64,000 nucleotides of DNA. Origin: Podospora pseudocomata (Eukaryota > Ascomycota > Sordariomycetes > Sordariales > Podosporaceae). Location of the stretch: contig NC_085889.1 in the NCBI RefSeq assembly GCF_035222375.1, positions 1,178,001-1,242,000 of the forward strand, written 5' to 3'. Below, piece after piece: positions 45,233 through 54,440 of this stretch (the stretch's first letter is position 1; each line of letters starts with the position of its first letter). Under the pieces are notes generated by a model. That model did no database searches. It was not told the DNA's origin and worked only from the letters and a program-made list of their open reading frames with translations. A program made the translations under genes and the position numbers.

Positions 45233-46881
45233 CTACCAACTCACAGGCAACTTCACAATCCCCACGTCCCGATCCAAAGGCGTGTACTCAATCTCGTCGA
45301 TTGGCTTCGCCAGCTTCAAGCTCGGAACCCTATCAAACAGCGTGGCTTTCCACATGTTATCAGCCAAACACGTGCAACCCACACCACACACGAGAACCTC
45401 GAAACTTACCAAACACAGTCATCAGCTCAGTTTTTGCCAGATGCTCCCCGATACACCGGTGTGGACCAAACCCAAACCCCAGGGCACATTCCTGTCCCCA
45501 CTTACGGTGCATGTCGAATCTTTCGGGGTCCGAGAAAATGTCTTCATCTCTGTTGGCTGATTGGTTCGAGGCGATGATGCCCTCTCCGGCGCGGATGATC
45601 TGTCGAGAGTTTCATCAGCCATGGCGCCTTCTGGCCAAGGTTTTGGACTGACGTACCTTGCCACCAATCTCCACATCCTCCTTAGCAGTCCTCTTCATGG
45701 CCATGGCAGACGCAGTATGGTACCGGCACAGCTCCTCAACAAACGGACCCGCCCACTTCTCTGGGTCGGCCTTGAGCTCAGCAAGCTGGTCAGGGTTCTG
45801 GAAGAGGGTTACCACGCCCTTTGACACATGGTTAGCTTTGCCACTGGCACATGGATACAAGAACAGCAGCATACCAAAGCAATCATGTTCACCATCGTAG
45901 CATTCCCAGCAACAAGCAGCAAAAACGCCATTTGCACCGCATCTTCCTTGCTCAGATTCCCAGTCTTGACTTGCTCTGTCACCAGCCTGCTGACGAGGTC
46001 ATCTTTAGGGGACTCAAGACGCTTCTCAACGAGTTGGGTGAGGTACTTGAGGAGCTCTCTGAAGTCACATGTCAGCTTGCCAGTCGGGCTGGTCCGAGAT
46101 TGGATACTACGGACTGTGCGGCACCAGATGCTTCTCTGGCCGTTGAGCTACCGTTTGTGCGGATGGCATTTTGTTGGGTCAAAAACTCGAGGTCTTCAAA
46201 AGGGACTCCGAGGATGGTGTAGATCATCTGAGCCTGTTAGCGGCTAACTGGAGGGCTATCAGTTCGCTCTTGGGAAACTTACGTAAGATGGGACAGGCAA
46301 AGCGAACTCCTGAACCAGATCCATCGGGCCAGAGGAGCACCCCTTGCTCTTCATCTTGTCAAGCAAATCCGTGACTGTCTTGGTGATGTAGGGCTTCAAA
46401 GAGTCGATGTGCTCTGTCGTGAAGGCGAATTCGACCATGCCACTGTCCCCGCTTGTCAGTTCAAACCCCCGAATGTGTTGACAGTGTCAACATACCGATA
46501 CTTGGTATGCTCCGGGGGATCCATATCCACAAAGGTAGGTCTCTGCTTCGCAGCGAGCTTCCCATTGGCATTCAGCTCCGGGAAGCCAGGGCGTCTTCTT
46601 TCCTTTGACAGCCGCTGATCAGTAGCCACCTGGCAAACATCCTTGTACTTTGTCACCAGCCACGCCGGTGACCCATCAAACAGCTTCACCTTCGACACCG
46701 GATCCGTCTTCCTCAGCTTGGCAAACTCAGCTGGAGGATCAAGTCCGGAGGCCCTTTTAAAGGGGAAACCGGGCATATCGACCGCTCCCATGGTGGCTAA
46801 ACTGCGTTTGAGAAAGTGGAGGGTCGTGGTTCGGAATGGTGGCTGGGAGAGACGGGGCATTTGGGTGAGGATGGCGGTCAT
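45233..46881 (-). CDS. cytochrome P450nor nitric oxide reductase (CYP55A-like)
   Basis: Soluble P450 that reduces two NO to N2O directly with NADH in fungal denitrification. Seven exons: 46881-46496, 46442-46283, 46227-46111, 46054-45875, 45818-45657, 45599-45410, 45345-45233; six introns of 53-64 nt with consistent phases give 435 aa. Seen: [68 protein letters not shown], the ExxR helix VEELCRYH and the heme loop [10 protein letters not shown] with Cys384. The match to Fusarium P450nor from memory is nearly continuous. A second in-frame Met at 46791 gives a 405-aa cytosolic form; the first 30 residues are basic and Ser/Thr-rich like a mitochondrial presequence. The third intron uses GTAGTA and an AGAG acceptor, the least certain junction. 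Confidence 0.94.
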
Positions 46882-47256
46882 TTTTGAACTGGCATGCACC
46901 CAAAAAATAGGGTGGCTGATTGTGTTGGTATCAGCCCAAATGTTTATTGACCATGGATCATTGTTACAAAGCATGGATACGTCATCTGCTCGTCAAATCG
47001 AACGCATCGCAGGTGTAGTGGAGAAATGTCTTCATTGGATGGTTAATCTGATGCTGTGGTGATGAAGTGATCCGCTATCTGATGCTCAGGCTTCTGCAGA
47101 GTCGGCGTCCTGCGGCCACGGCGGCTGGAGTTAGTTGTAATAGGCTCCAAACCGAATCTCTCCCCGCCAAGGACAATCTGCTGCTTGGTTGCTCTGTAAT
47201 TCCGCAATGTCCGCTGCTATCTTGAGCTTCCTGTGCGAACTGACCTTCCTCCACCT
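46882..47256. other. P450nor promoter side
   Basis: A 375-bp spacer holding the upstream region of the P450nor gene and the 3' flank of the next minus-strand gene. No further gene seen. Confidence 0.5.
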
Positions 47257-48336
47257 TCAATCCCTTTGTTTCATCGCCTGCTTGATTTTCGCCCTCAGGG
47301 TGCGTTGTCTCTCCATGACTTTGGTCTTCCAAGCTGGTGTATTTTCTTCTCGGGCAAAGTGATCTCGCAGTTTCTGTTCCAAATCCCGCGGGAGTGGTTG
47401 ATTCGGTGCCAATTTTGTTTTCCATTGTTTTAGCTGCCGAAGCGTCCCCATACGGTTCCTGGCAATGCGGCTAGCGGCTGCGAGGTTGTTTGATGTGGAA
47501 AGCTGGGATAGAACGTCCCAGGCCTGCAGGGTTCTCGCATCGTGGATGAAATGGGCCAGCTTATAGAAGGGGTCGATAGGGATTGATGTCCTGCCAATAT
47601 AAAGATCAATTCCTTTGACCATACCGATTGTCTGTAGCGTTGTCCATCGGTCTCTCCAGATTGAGTTGCAGAGCAGCTCCAAGCAGCGCTCAAACACAGA
47701 TTTTGCTTCTTTTGAGGGCTCTGGCAGAGAGAATAATCGTAGGATGGACGCATATTGTTTTCGAAAAGCATCTTTGTCTTGTGGGCGGGCCGCGGTGTTA
47801 ACAGCCAAAGCGTGCATTTCCCGGAGTGTTTTGGCGACTTGCTCTAGATCCCATCGTTTCGGCGGCTTTCCCATGAAACCTCTCACGTGATTAGCCCTGG
47901 TAACGAGGTCGTTCTGCTGTAGGTCGTAACTTTTGGCCTCGTCAGGTTGATGAGGGTTGATGCAGAGGGGTCGAAGGAAGAACATCTGCTCCTTGGTCTC
48001 ATGGCGCATATATCGCAGATAGTGTTCGATCTCGAACTGTAACTTGGCCTCGTTACCATTAAGGACAATTGGCCGCGTCTTTTTCTTGGTCTGTACTGGG
48101 GGAATGAGAAAATCGTAAGTGGGATGGGTTATTGGTAGGTTGTGCAGGCTGCAATGGAGAGGACTGAGAGGGTCGTTTGATGGGTTAACCAGAAGAAACC
48201 GCGCAATTCCTCTCAACGGGAGGTTCTGGTAAACGAATTCTTTTGCCCGCAGCACAACCATAGCTGTTGATGTGATTCGATTGTTGAGTGCCAGGGGTTG
48301 TGTTTTAGCAATTCTCATGCTCCGAAAAGATTGCAC
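47257..48336 (-). CDS. unknown 359-aa protein, probably mitochondrial
   Basis: Single-exon frame starting MQSFRSMRIAKTQPLALNNR. The first 30-50 residues are basic with Ser/Thr and lack acids, like a mitochondrial presequence. The rest is helical and rich in Lys/Arg (PPKRWDLEQVAKTLREMHAL, KTKVMERQRTLRAKIKQAMKQRD). I do not recognise a domain. Length and composition fit organellar translation or assembly factors of restricted distribution, but that is only a suggestion. Codon use is like the neighbouring housekeeping genes. Confidence 0.75.
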   Translation of the reverse strand: MQSFRSMRIAKTQPLALNNRITSTAMVVLRAKEFVYQNLPLRGIARFLLVNPSNDPLSPLHCSLHNLPITHPTYDFLIPPVQTKKKTRPIVLNGNEAKLQFEIEHYLRYMRHETKEQMFFLRPLCINPHQPDEAKSYDLQQNDLVTRANHVRGFMGKPPKRWDLEQVAKTLREMHALAVNTAARPQDKDAFRKQYASILRLFSLPEPSKEAKSVFERCLELLCNSIWRDRWTTLQTIGMVKGIDLYIGRTSIPIDPFYKLAHFIHDARTLQAWDVLSQLSTSNNLAAASRIARNRMGTLRQLKQWKTKLAPNQPLPRDLEQKLRDHFAREENTPAWKTKVMERQRTLRAKIKQAMKQRD

Positions 48337-49115
48337 CGATGAGAGGCGAGGCGAGGCGCTCGGGCCACATTACAGCGCCACAAAATATACTCCAGATGCC
48401 GCCTCTTCAACGTGCCTACTTTGTGTAAACGGCAGGCTTTAAGGCCTTCTCCACATTAGACGACCGTCGACGCACCATTGTTAGCCATCCGCTGCATTTT
48501 CCCCCCTGTCTCCGCTGTTCGACTTTTCTCTCGATGGGACAATTGTCTATCACTCCAGCAGGGAGCTTCTTGTTTTGAACAAGGTGGAATGTTTTGGCGA
48601 TGATAATACCCTTGACTGCTCGGAGGTCATTCTGCCCTTCAAAGGCGTCTTGATCTGCCGTTGTTTCTACCACCTTCCAGAATGCCCATCACCCTTATGA
48701 CCATTGATATGCTGGTCATCTTCACGTTTCCTATCATGATGAACCATCAGTGGCCTCGAAGACCCACACCGGCCCAAAAAACCACCATGTCAGCCTCAAC
48801 CAAAACACGCGGCGTAGCACACCTCCTGGCCCCAACCCATGAACCAGGCCAACCCCAGACCACCCTCAACACTACAACCACAATCCGATCCCCGGAGATC
48901 ATGATTCACAGAACCACGGATGTCAATCCTCTGCAAATCCATTCACCACCATCGAAAATCACAGTCTCGACCTGAACCACCAACCGCTCTTCTCCACGAT
49001 CACCGCGACGCCCCATTCTGCTCAAAGTCTTCTTAACCCAGCATGTCCTCCAAACCTCAAATCCAATCATTTCAATCCCCAAAGATAGCCCATTCTTCGA
49101 AATATTATCACCAAA
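48337..49115. other. divergent spacer, no gene supported
   Basis: Contains the upstream regions of two divergent genes. The 85-codon minus ORF 48416-48673 (ends NVEKALKPAVYTK) is protein-like but has no support beyond that. Confidence 0.4.
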
Positions 49116-49690
49116 ATGCCACCACAACCCCTCCCCCCACCATTCCCCAGCACCCTCGCCCGCCGGAGAACAACCCGCCAACTTGGCTTTTCCTCCGTCC
49201 AATCCTTTTCAGAATGGGAAGAAGCGCTCGTCTTAGACCACCTCTCGGCATTTATATGCGATTACCTCGCCCTCGGACTCACTGTTGTCCCTCGCAAAGG
49301 GAATGCCTTCATCCAGTTTGTGGACTTGGACAATGCGGTAAAACGTCGGATCCAACAGCTGGAAGATGGTGATTTTATGGAAGCGTATAATCCTGATAAA
49401 TCAGATTGTGAGTATCACAGTGCAGTGTAGAGAGAACGGGACTGACTGAAGAAACAGGGACAGCAAGGGATCATTATAAACAGTTCATTGTTAGTATTGT
49501 TGCCGAAGATAAATGGTACGGGGAGAATGGGGATGAGACGGCGGAACTGTATAAACGGGGATGGGACGGGGCAAAGTTAACGAGGAAGATGTTTCGGTTG
49601 CTGGAGTTTTTGATACAAGAGTGGAAAGATGGGGCGGGGGCGGAGGATGTGGTTGAGGGGGCGGTGAGGAGGAAGATGATAGGCAGGTGA
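49116..49690 (+). CDS. unknown 174-aa protein
   Basis: Exons 49116-49407 and 49458-49690, intron 49408-49457 (GTGAGT, CTGACT, ACAG, 50 nt), giving 174 aa. Start context is ccaaaATGCC. Seen: a basic N-terminus (ARRRTTRQLGF), then a mixed helical region with conserved-looking aromatics (SEWEEALVLDHLSAFICDY, DHYKQFIVSIVAEDKWYG) and an acidic end. There is no signal peptide or membrane helix. Family not recognised. Confidence 0.6.
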
Positions 49691-50106
49691 TTTACGATTG
49701 TTTTGCGTTGTGTTAGCGGGCAGCATTGACGGTGGCGTTTTTGGGGGGGCTTGTTGCATTTTCAGCGTGTGGGGTCGGGGCGTTCAATGTATGTAGTGAG
49801 TGCAATTCAAAAGCACTTGGTCAGTCTTGCTCGGTAGGTTGGGTACAAATGGAAACAAGAAGAGAAAGACACTAGATCACCATGATACCATTCTAGCAGT
49901 GACGAGAGAATGGAGAGTCCATCGTGTTTTTTTCTTTGCTTGCTTCAACCTCCACTCATCAAGAAAATCCTCTGCCACTTTGTCTCTCTCCAAAATGCAG
50001 TCGAGTCAATGTTTCTTAGAATCCTGGCAGATTCAACAGTTGGTTACAACCCACCATCCATGTCAGGTGCCGGCTGATATTCCCTCGCGCCGTGGTAAGC
50101 GTCCCC

Positions 50107-50273
50107 ATGTTCTCCCCGGTCAAGGGAAATGTATTGCCGCTTTTGGACTTGGGTGGGGTGTATAGTTAGGAGCAACACCACTGCCTCTTCCACCCTACCC
50201 CCCTGTCAATTTCAGCTTGGAAAAAATGTGTTTGATTTCGAAATGTCCAAATTAACTAACTTGAGTTCGAATA
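50107..50273 (+). repeat. dispersed repeat, left half of copy split by a Fot1/pogo element
   Basis: Aligns with the reverse complement of 7390-7225. The similarity stops exactly at the TA target duplication (50272-50273) and resumes at 52132. Confidence 0.85.
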
Positions 50274-52131
50274 ACGTACATTATCAGCGAGTGACCCATA
50301 TCAGCGAGTGACCCACCTCCCACCACACCCTAACAAACCATCCTCAATTATACCACATCAACATAAGGAATTAACTATAATTACATCAGAAACAGCTGAA
50401 TCAGATGCTTCTGCAGCCTCCTGGCAAGTGCGCGCATTATGGCCAGGCTTGCCGCACACACTACAGCACCGAACCTTCGTACGAGCCCCCCCTGCATTAC
50501 TACTTTCCGGCTGCGTTTCTTGCACTCCCTCCCTATCCACGGCCTTCTGATCCAGTAGATCCTGTGCCTCTTGTACAGTAAGTGACCCTCCAAGCCTTAC
50601 GCGTGTTTTTAGCTCTCCGGCGTTTGCTTAATGCCTCATTGGCCTTACGGAGCGACGAGACCTCTGCACGAAGGAGAGCCACCTGGTGCATTATAGCTGT
50701 TGTACCCTTAGTAAGCTGGTCTACCGCAGCCAACATTGAAGTCGGAGAGCTATTTTGATGGTTGGCAATGCGAGTCTTAATAAGCGTTGACTGTGAATTG
50801 GCTTCTCGAGGGTTGTGTGGTGTTTGGGAGACCCAAGGTTGTGCAGTGCCGGGCCGTGAGTTTGGAGGTGTTGGCGTACGAAGCTTTACATCTAGCTTAA
50901 AAAGCACCCTCTCTGGATCGTATGGTATAAGGCCAGCACCTGCAAAGCCACCCTGTATATTCTTCTCCGTTATAGAGGCGAAGAAGGCCTCGCGGAAGGC
51001 ACAGAGGAACTCGAGCTTGCTTACGTGGTTGATATGCATGCGCATCAAGTCCTCGATCTGGCGGCCGTACGCCTGTTTTAGCGGCCCAAAGCAGCCAACA
51101 TCGAGTGGCTGGAGGAGGTGGGAGGAATGTGGAGGCATGCAGAGCGTGATAATGTTATTCTGCTGGCAGTAGCGCTCGAATTCGGTCGAGTGGTGGCTTT
51201 CGTGGCCGTCGAGGATTAACAACCGGTATTTGCCCTTTATACGGGACGCTGTATAATGGTCGAAGTGTTTGATCAATCTAGGCCTACCGCATTGGTAGTC
51301 CAGCCATTATCGGTAGTTGCGATGCGCCAGGTGGACGGTAGGTTGCACTCGGTATACTAGTTGGCAAGGTGGTACTGCGCGGCTAAGATGATGAAAGGAG
51401 GATGGCCCAGCCGAGGGCATTGACTCCTGGATTACCGTTGCCCATTCGCGGTTGCCAGGCTGGGCCAGTTTCGCCTTGCTAAGGCCGTCTGAGGTCGTAA
51501 CCACCATACCCGCGAAGATAATACCCATCATAAACCCAGTCTCGTCGAAGTTGTAGATATCGTCATCTACAATACCGTACTTGGCCTTAGTGTTCCGTAT
51601 AAGCGCGAACCACTCGCTAATGACTTTTGGATCCTCGCATTTGGCCCTCTGGTAGTCGTATCTACGCGTAAAGCGCGTACGGAGCTCTGGTTGGCGTTTA
51701 ACAAATCAATGTACCCAGAGCTTGCCGACAGGGGGCGCATCGGGTACGCGTAGCAGTTGGTTGGCCATATCTTCCACACCACGCAATCTGGGTGGAAAAG
51801 CTCGCGCACATAGCTCAATAATGTATTGGACAATAGCCTCCTCTTCTGATTGAGTGAGCTTCTTCGAATTAGGTGTTATATCGCGTCGTGCAGGCTTGCC
51901 GATGCGGCGACGCCCTAGTGTTTTACGGTCGACTCCGTAAATTTTAGCTGCAGCTCGTTCGCTTAGATTCTCGTCATTTTGAAGAGCTTGGAGGGCTAAG
52001 ATTATCTGGCTTTCGTTTGAAGTAGTGGGCATTTTGGATGGTAGAGGAAAGTTGCTGTGAAGTGCAAAGATGTCGCGTCGCGTAGAAAGTGGGTCACTCG
52101 CTGATATGGGTCACTCGCTGATAATGTACGT
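50274..52131 (-). mobile_element. Fot1/pogo-type DNA transposon, 1858 bp, complete ends, broken transposase
   Basis: Both ends carry the inverted terminal repeat acgtacattatcagcgag (plus strand at 50274, complement at 52131), continuing as two copies of cagcgagtgaccc, and are flanked by TA duplications (50272-50273, 52132-52133). The transposase reads on the minus strand from MPTTSNESQ (52032): psq-type HTH, CENP-B/Tc5 HTH region, DDE_1 pieces (NFDETGFMMGIIFAGM; LLILDGHESHHSTEFERYC; GCFGPLKQAY) and a C-terminal CCHC knuckle (CCSVCGKPGHNARTC). Several shifts and stops split it into at least four frames, so it is inactive, although its ends could still be mobilised by an intact relative. Confidence 0.95.
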
Positions 52132-52226
52132 TACCTAGTTTTCAAATCAAGGTAAAGGCCCAGTTGAATCGTCATGTAAACCAACGTACTGCTTATCTTA
52201 ACTACAGTTCCGTTTCATATTTATTA
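52132..52226 (+). repeat. dispersed repeat, right half of the split copy
   Basis: Continues the alignment with the reverse complement of 7222-7128 (caaggtaaaggcc, gttgaatcgtcat, cttatcttaactacag). Together with 50107-50273 it rebuilds one repeat copy with no bases lost at the insertion site. Confidence 0.85.
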
Positions 52227-52249
52227 ATATTCCTACTCCGTTCTACCCT

Positions 52250-53560
52250 AAAAAGAGTGTGTCGGTCCTGCTGATGCTATTTACATAGGAAAAAACCCGT
52301 TCCTGGAGCCGGGTGAAAAACCTATATCGGTAACAAATAGGAAATAGTTATTGGAAAAGCCAGATAGTTGTAATATATGGAAAGGTCCCAACAAAGCGTT
52401 GAGCACTAGTTGTCCTCAACTTCCGCTCCGGCCGCCGCTTCCACCTCTTCTTCCACTATTAATATATCCTCCTGCTTAAATTCCAGATTTCTCGCTAAGC
52501 TGTATTCCATTAAGCGGCTGGAATCCATTAGCCAGCCCAGAACTTTTCCTAACAGCCTTCGGTTCCGAGACCTTATAGCTTATAGTACGAGGCTAAGAAC
52601 TCAGTGCGTGCGGACAGTGTTTGTTGGCCAGGTTCTAGGTTTCGGTAGTACTGGGCACTATATAACGAGGTGCTCGACTATTTCACGGCCTTTTCAGCAA
52701 GTACAATGGGGAGTGGCTAGGCCTGGGACTTGCTGCTTAAATAGGAAGTCCCGTAGACCTATTGCTCCTGTACGAGCCTGGACTAGTCGAGAGCTCTGGG
52801 ATTTGGTTAAATCCTTGTGTCTCTTCAAGGTCTTGTCTGTGAAAAGCATTTCTGGTGGTCCTTCATCCGCTATCCTGGCAGGTCGGCCCTCGACCTGCTT
52901 TCTCCAACGGTTTTCCCATGCTTGGTAGAGTGCTGCTTCTGTCGTGGGTACTGGGGTCTCTCCTCGGCTCTCTCCCTGTGTCTCTCCCTGGCTCTCACTT
53001 TAGCTCTCACTTTGGCTCCGGTGCTGGCTGATCCACTGGTTGATCGTGATGACAGCTCTCTCAATGACCGTGGGTTCCTGTGGGTGGATGGGTCTTCGGC
53101 CTGCATCCGTTTTTGGAAGCGTCGGTATATCCTATTGCACGCTTCTTGGACGAGCTGCCCTGGTGGGTGCTTTGATGCATCTGGTTGGACGAGCTGCCCT
53201 GGTGGGTGCTTTGATGCATCTGGTCCTTGCCCACTGTGCAAGGACGAGTTCTGTAGCCGGGCTTCAAGGTCTGCCAGTGTCTCCTTGAGGTATAGGTCCA
53301 GTGGTGGCACCCAGGTTTCGGTTTCCAAGTTTCTGATTGGTGTAGCCTTGTATGCTCCGGCCATTATCCTGAGGTTCCTAGTCTGGGCCTTCGCCAGCCT
53401 TTTCGCCAGACCCCGTGGTTGACCTCCAGTTGGAGTAGGTGTGTGGTAGTTAGCAGCTCCATAAGCTATGGCGCTTCTGATGCACTTGGTATTAGGATGG
53501 CTAATCCTATACCCGGCAGTTCTCTGTGTTAGCTCGTCATAGCAAGTCAAACGATGTCGG
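52250..53560 (-). mobile_element. Tad-type LINE (non-LTR retrotransposon), 5'-truncated 3' fragment
   Basis: The minus-strand frame 53550-52870 reads MTCYDELTQRTAGYRISH, KCIRSAIAYGAANYHTPTP, GLAKRLAKAQTRNLRIMAGA and YKATPIRNLETETWVPPLD, the region following the reverse transcriptase in fungal Tad-clade LINEs, where the RNase H part begins. Farther on (about 52870-52600) the same strand gives RTGAIGLRDFLFKQQVPG and a Cys/His cluster (HCTCWKGREIVEHLV), the usual C-terminal zinc region, then stops appear. The reverse transcriptase core is absent, so this is a dead 5'-truncated copy. The exact 3' end and any target duplication were not resolved. Confidence 0.85.
53146..53223 (-). repeat. 39-bp perfect tandem duplication inside the LINE fragment
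   Basis: The 39-bp unit beginning ttggacgagctgccctggtg occurs twice in a row (53146-53184, 53185-53223). In the LINE frame it duplicates PDASKHPPGQLVQ. No difference between units is visible, so the duplication is young. Confidence 0.95.
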
Positions 53561-53937
53561 CTGGGAAGTTACGAAGATTTTTATGATGTCCTCGCATGAG
53601 CCATACTCCGTCATCAAAGGAGAAACTGTCATGTTGATCACCTTTTTGAAGAACTTCCCTGAAAAGCCATGTCGCCCATGTGTGAAGGAATGACTTCATA
53701 CGTTCCACAGAGTATATCTTTGACCCCCCAACATGGGGCTGAACGTCATAGCACTGGTCTGGCGCTCAGCTTTCTTTCTCCAAGCAGCGTAGTCTAAGAA
53801 CTATGTCATGACCTCTGTGCTGTCTCCTTGAGATATAATTACCTCGTGATTTGGTTGAAAGAGTATTATTATACGTAAGAACTTTGCTCCGCACGACCGA
53901 ATAAAGCATGTTGTAGCGCTTAGAGTTACCAGGCCAA
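53561..53937. other. no gene seen
   Basis: A spacer between the LINE fragment and the NLR 3' flank block. No ORF of interest. Confidence 0.45.
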
Positions 53938-54440
53938 CTAACTCGATCTAGAGTTGTTCGAGTGGGCCATAACTTTATAACGTGTCTACAAAGTGTTGTG
54001 GGGCCACCTGTCTTTAGGACGATACAGGATACTCGAATTGATGAAAGAGGCGGGATCTAGAAGGATCTAGACTATTATAACGGGCTATAAATTAATGGAA
54101 ACCCCCAAACCCCTCCTGTGTCACGCTATGATAGATAAAAAGAGAGAGAGATAGAAAGAGAGATCAGCTTAGCTGTCTGTCGTAAACGTCATAATTAAGA
54201 CGCGCCCCGAAGAACAGCCAATAGTAACCGTTAATGCCGCTACAGCTAAACATTTTGGTAGATATTCCGGAGGCAACCATAGCCAGTTTTCTAAGCCCCT
54301 CGTAATCCACCTGTTATCTAAGTCTATTCCATAGCATGGGGGGTTGGCATTATCTGATCCGGATGTAATTAGCGTCGAGTTAAGGGAAGACGCTACCGAC
54401 TGAACAGAATCGCGATGCCCTTTGAGTGTCTGCGTACATG
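53938..54440 (-). repeat. right copy of the NLR 3'-flank block
   Basis: The reverse complement aligns with about 5965-6465. It covers the end of the WD40 coding sequence, the divergent C-terminal tail and about 230 bp of downstream DNA including the pyrimidine tract and the tctagatccttctagatc word. Similarity ends near 53938. Confidence 0.85.

Noticed and set aside
43358-52131. One large composite transposon bounded by the two Fot1/pogo copies
   Set aside because: The copies differ at many positions, one lacks an end, and the other has its own TA duplication in a repeat with a paralogous empty site, so they are independent insertions. The genes between are ordinary host genes.
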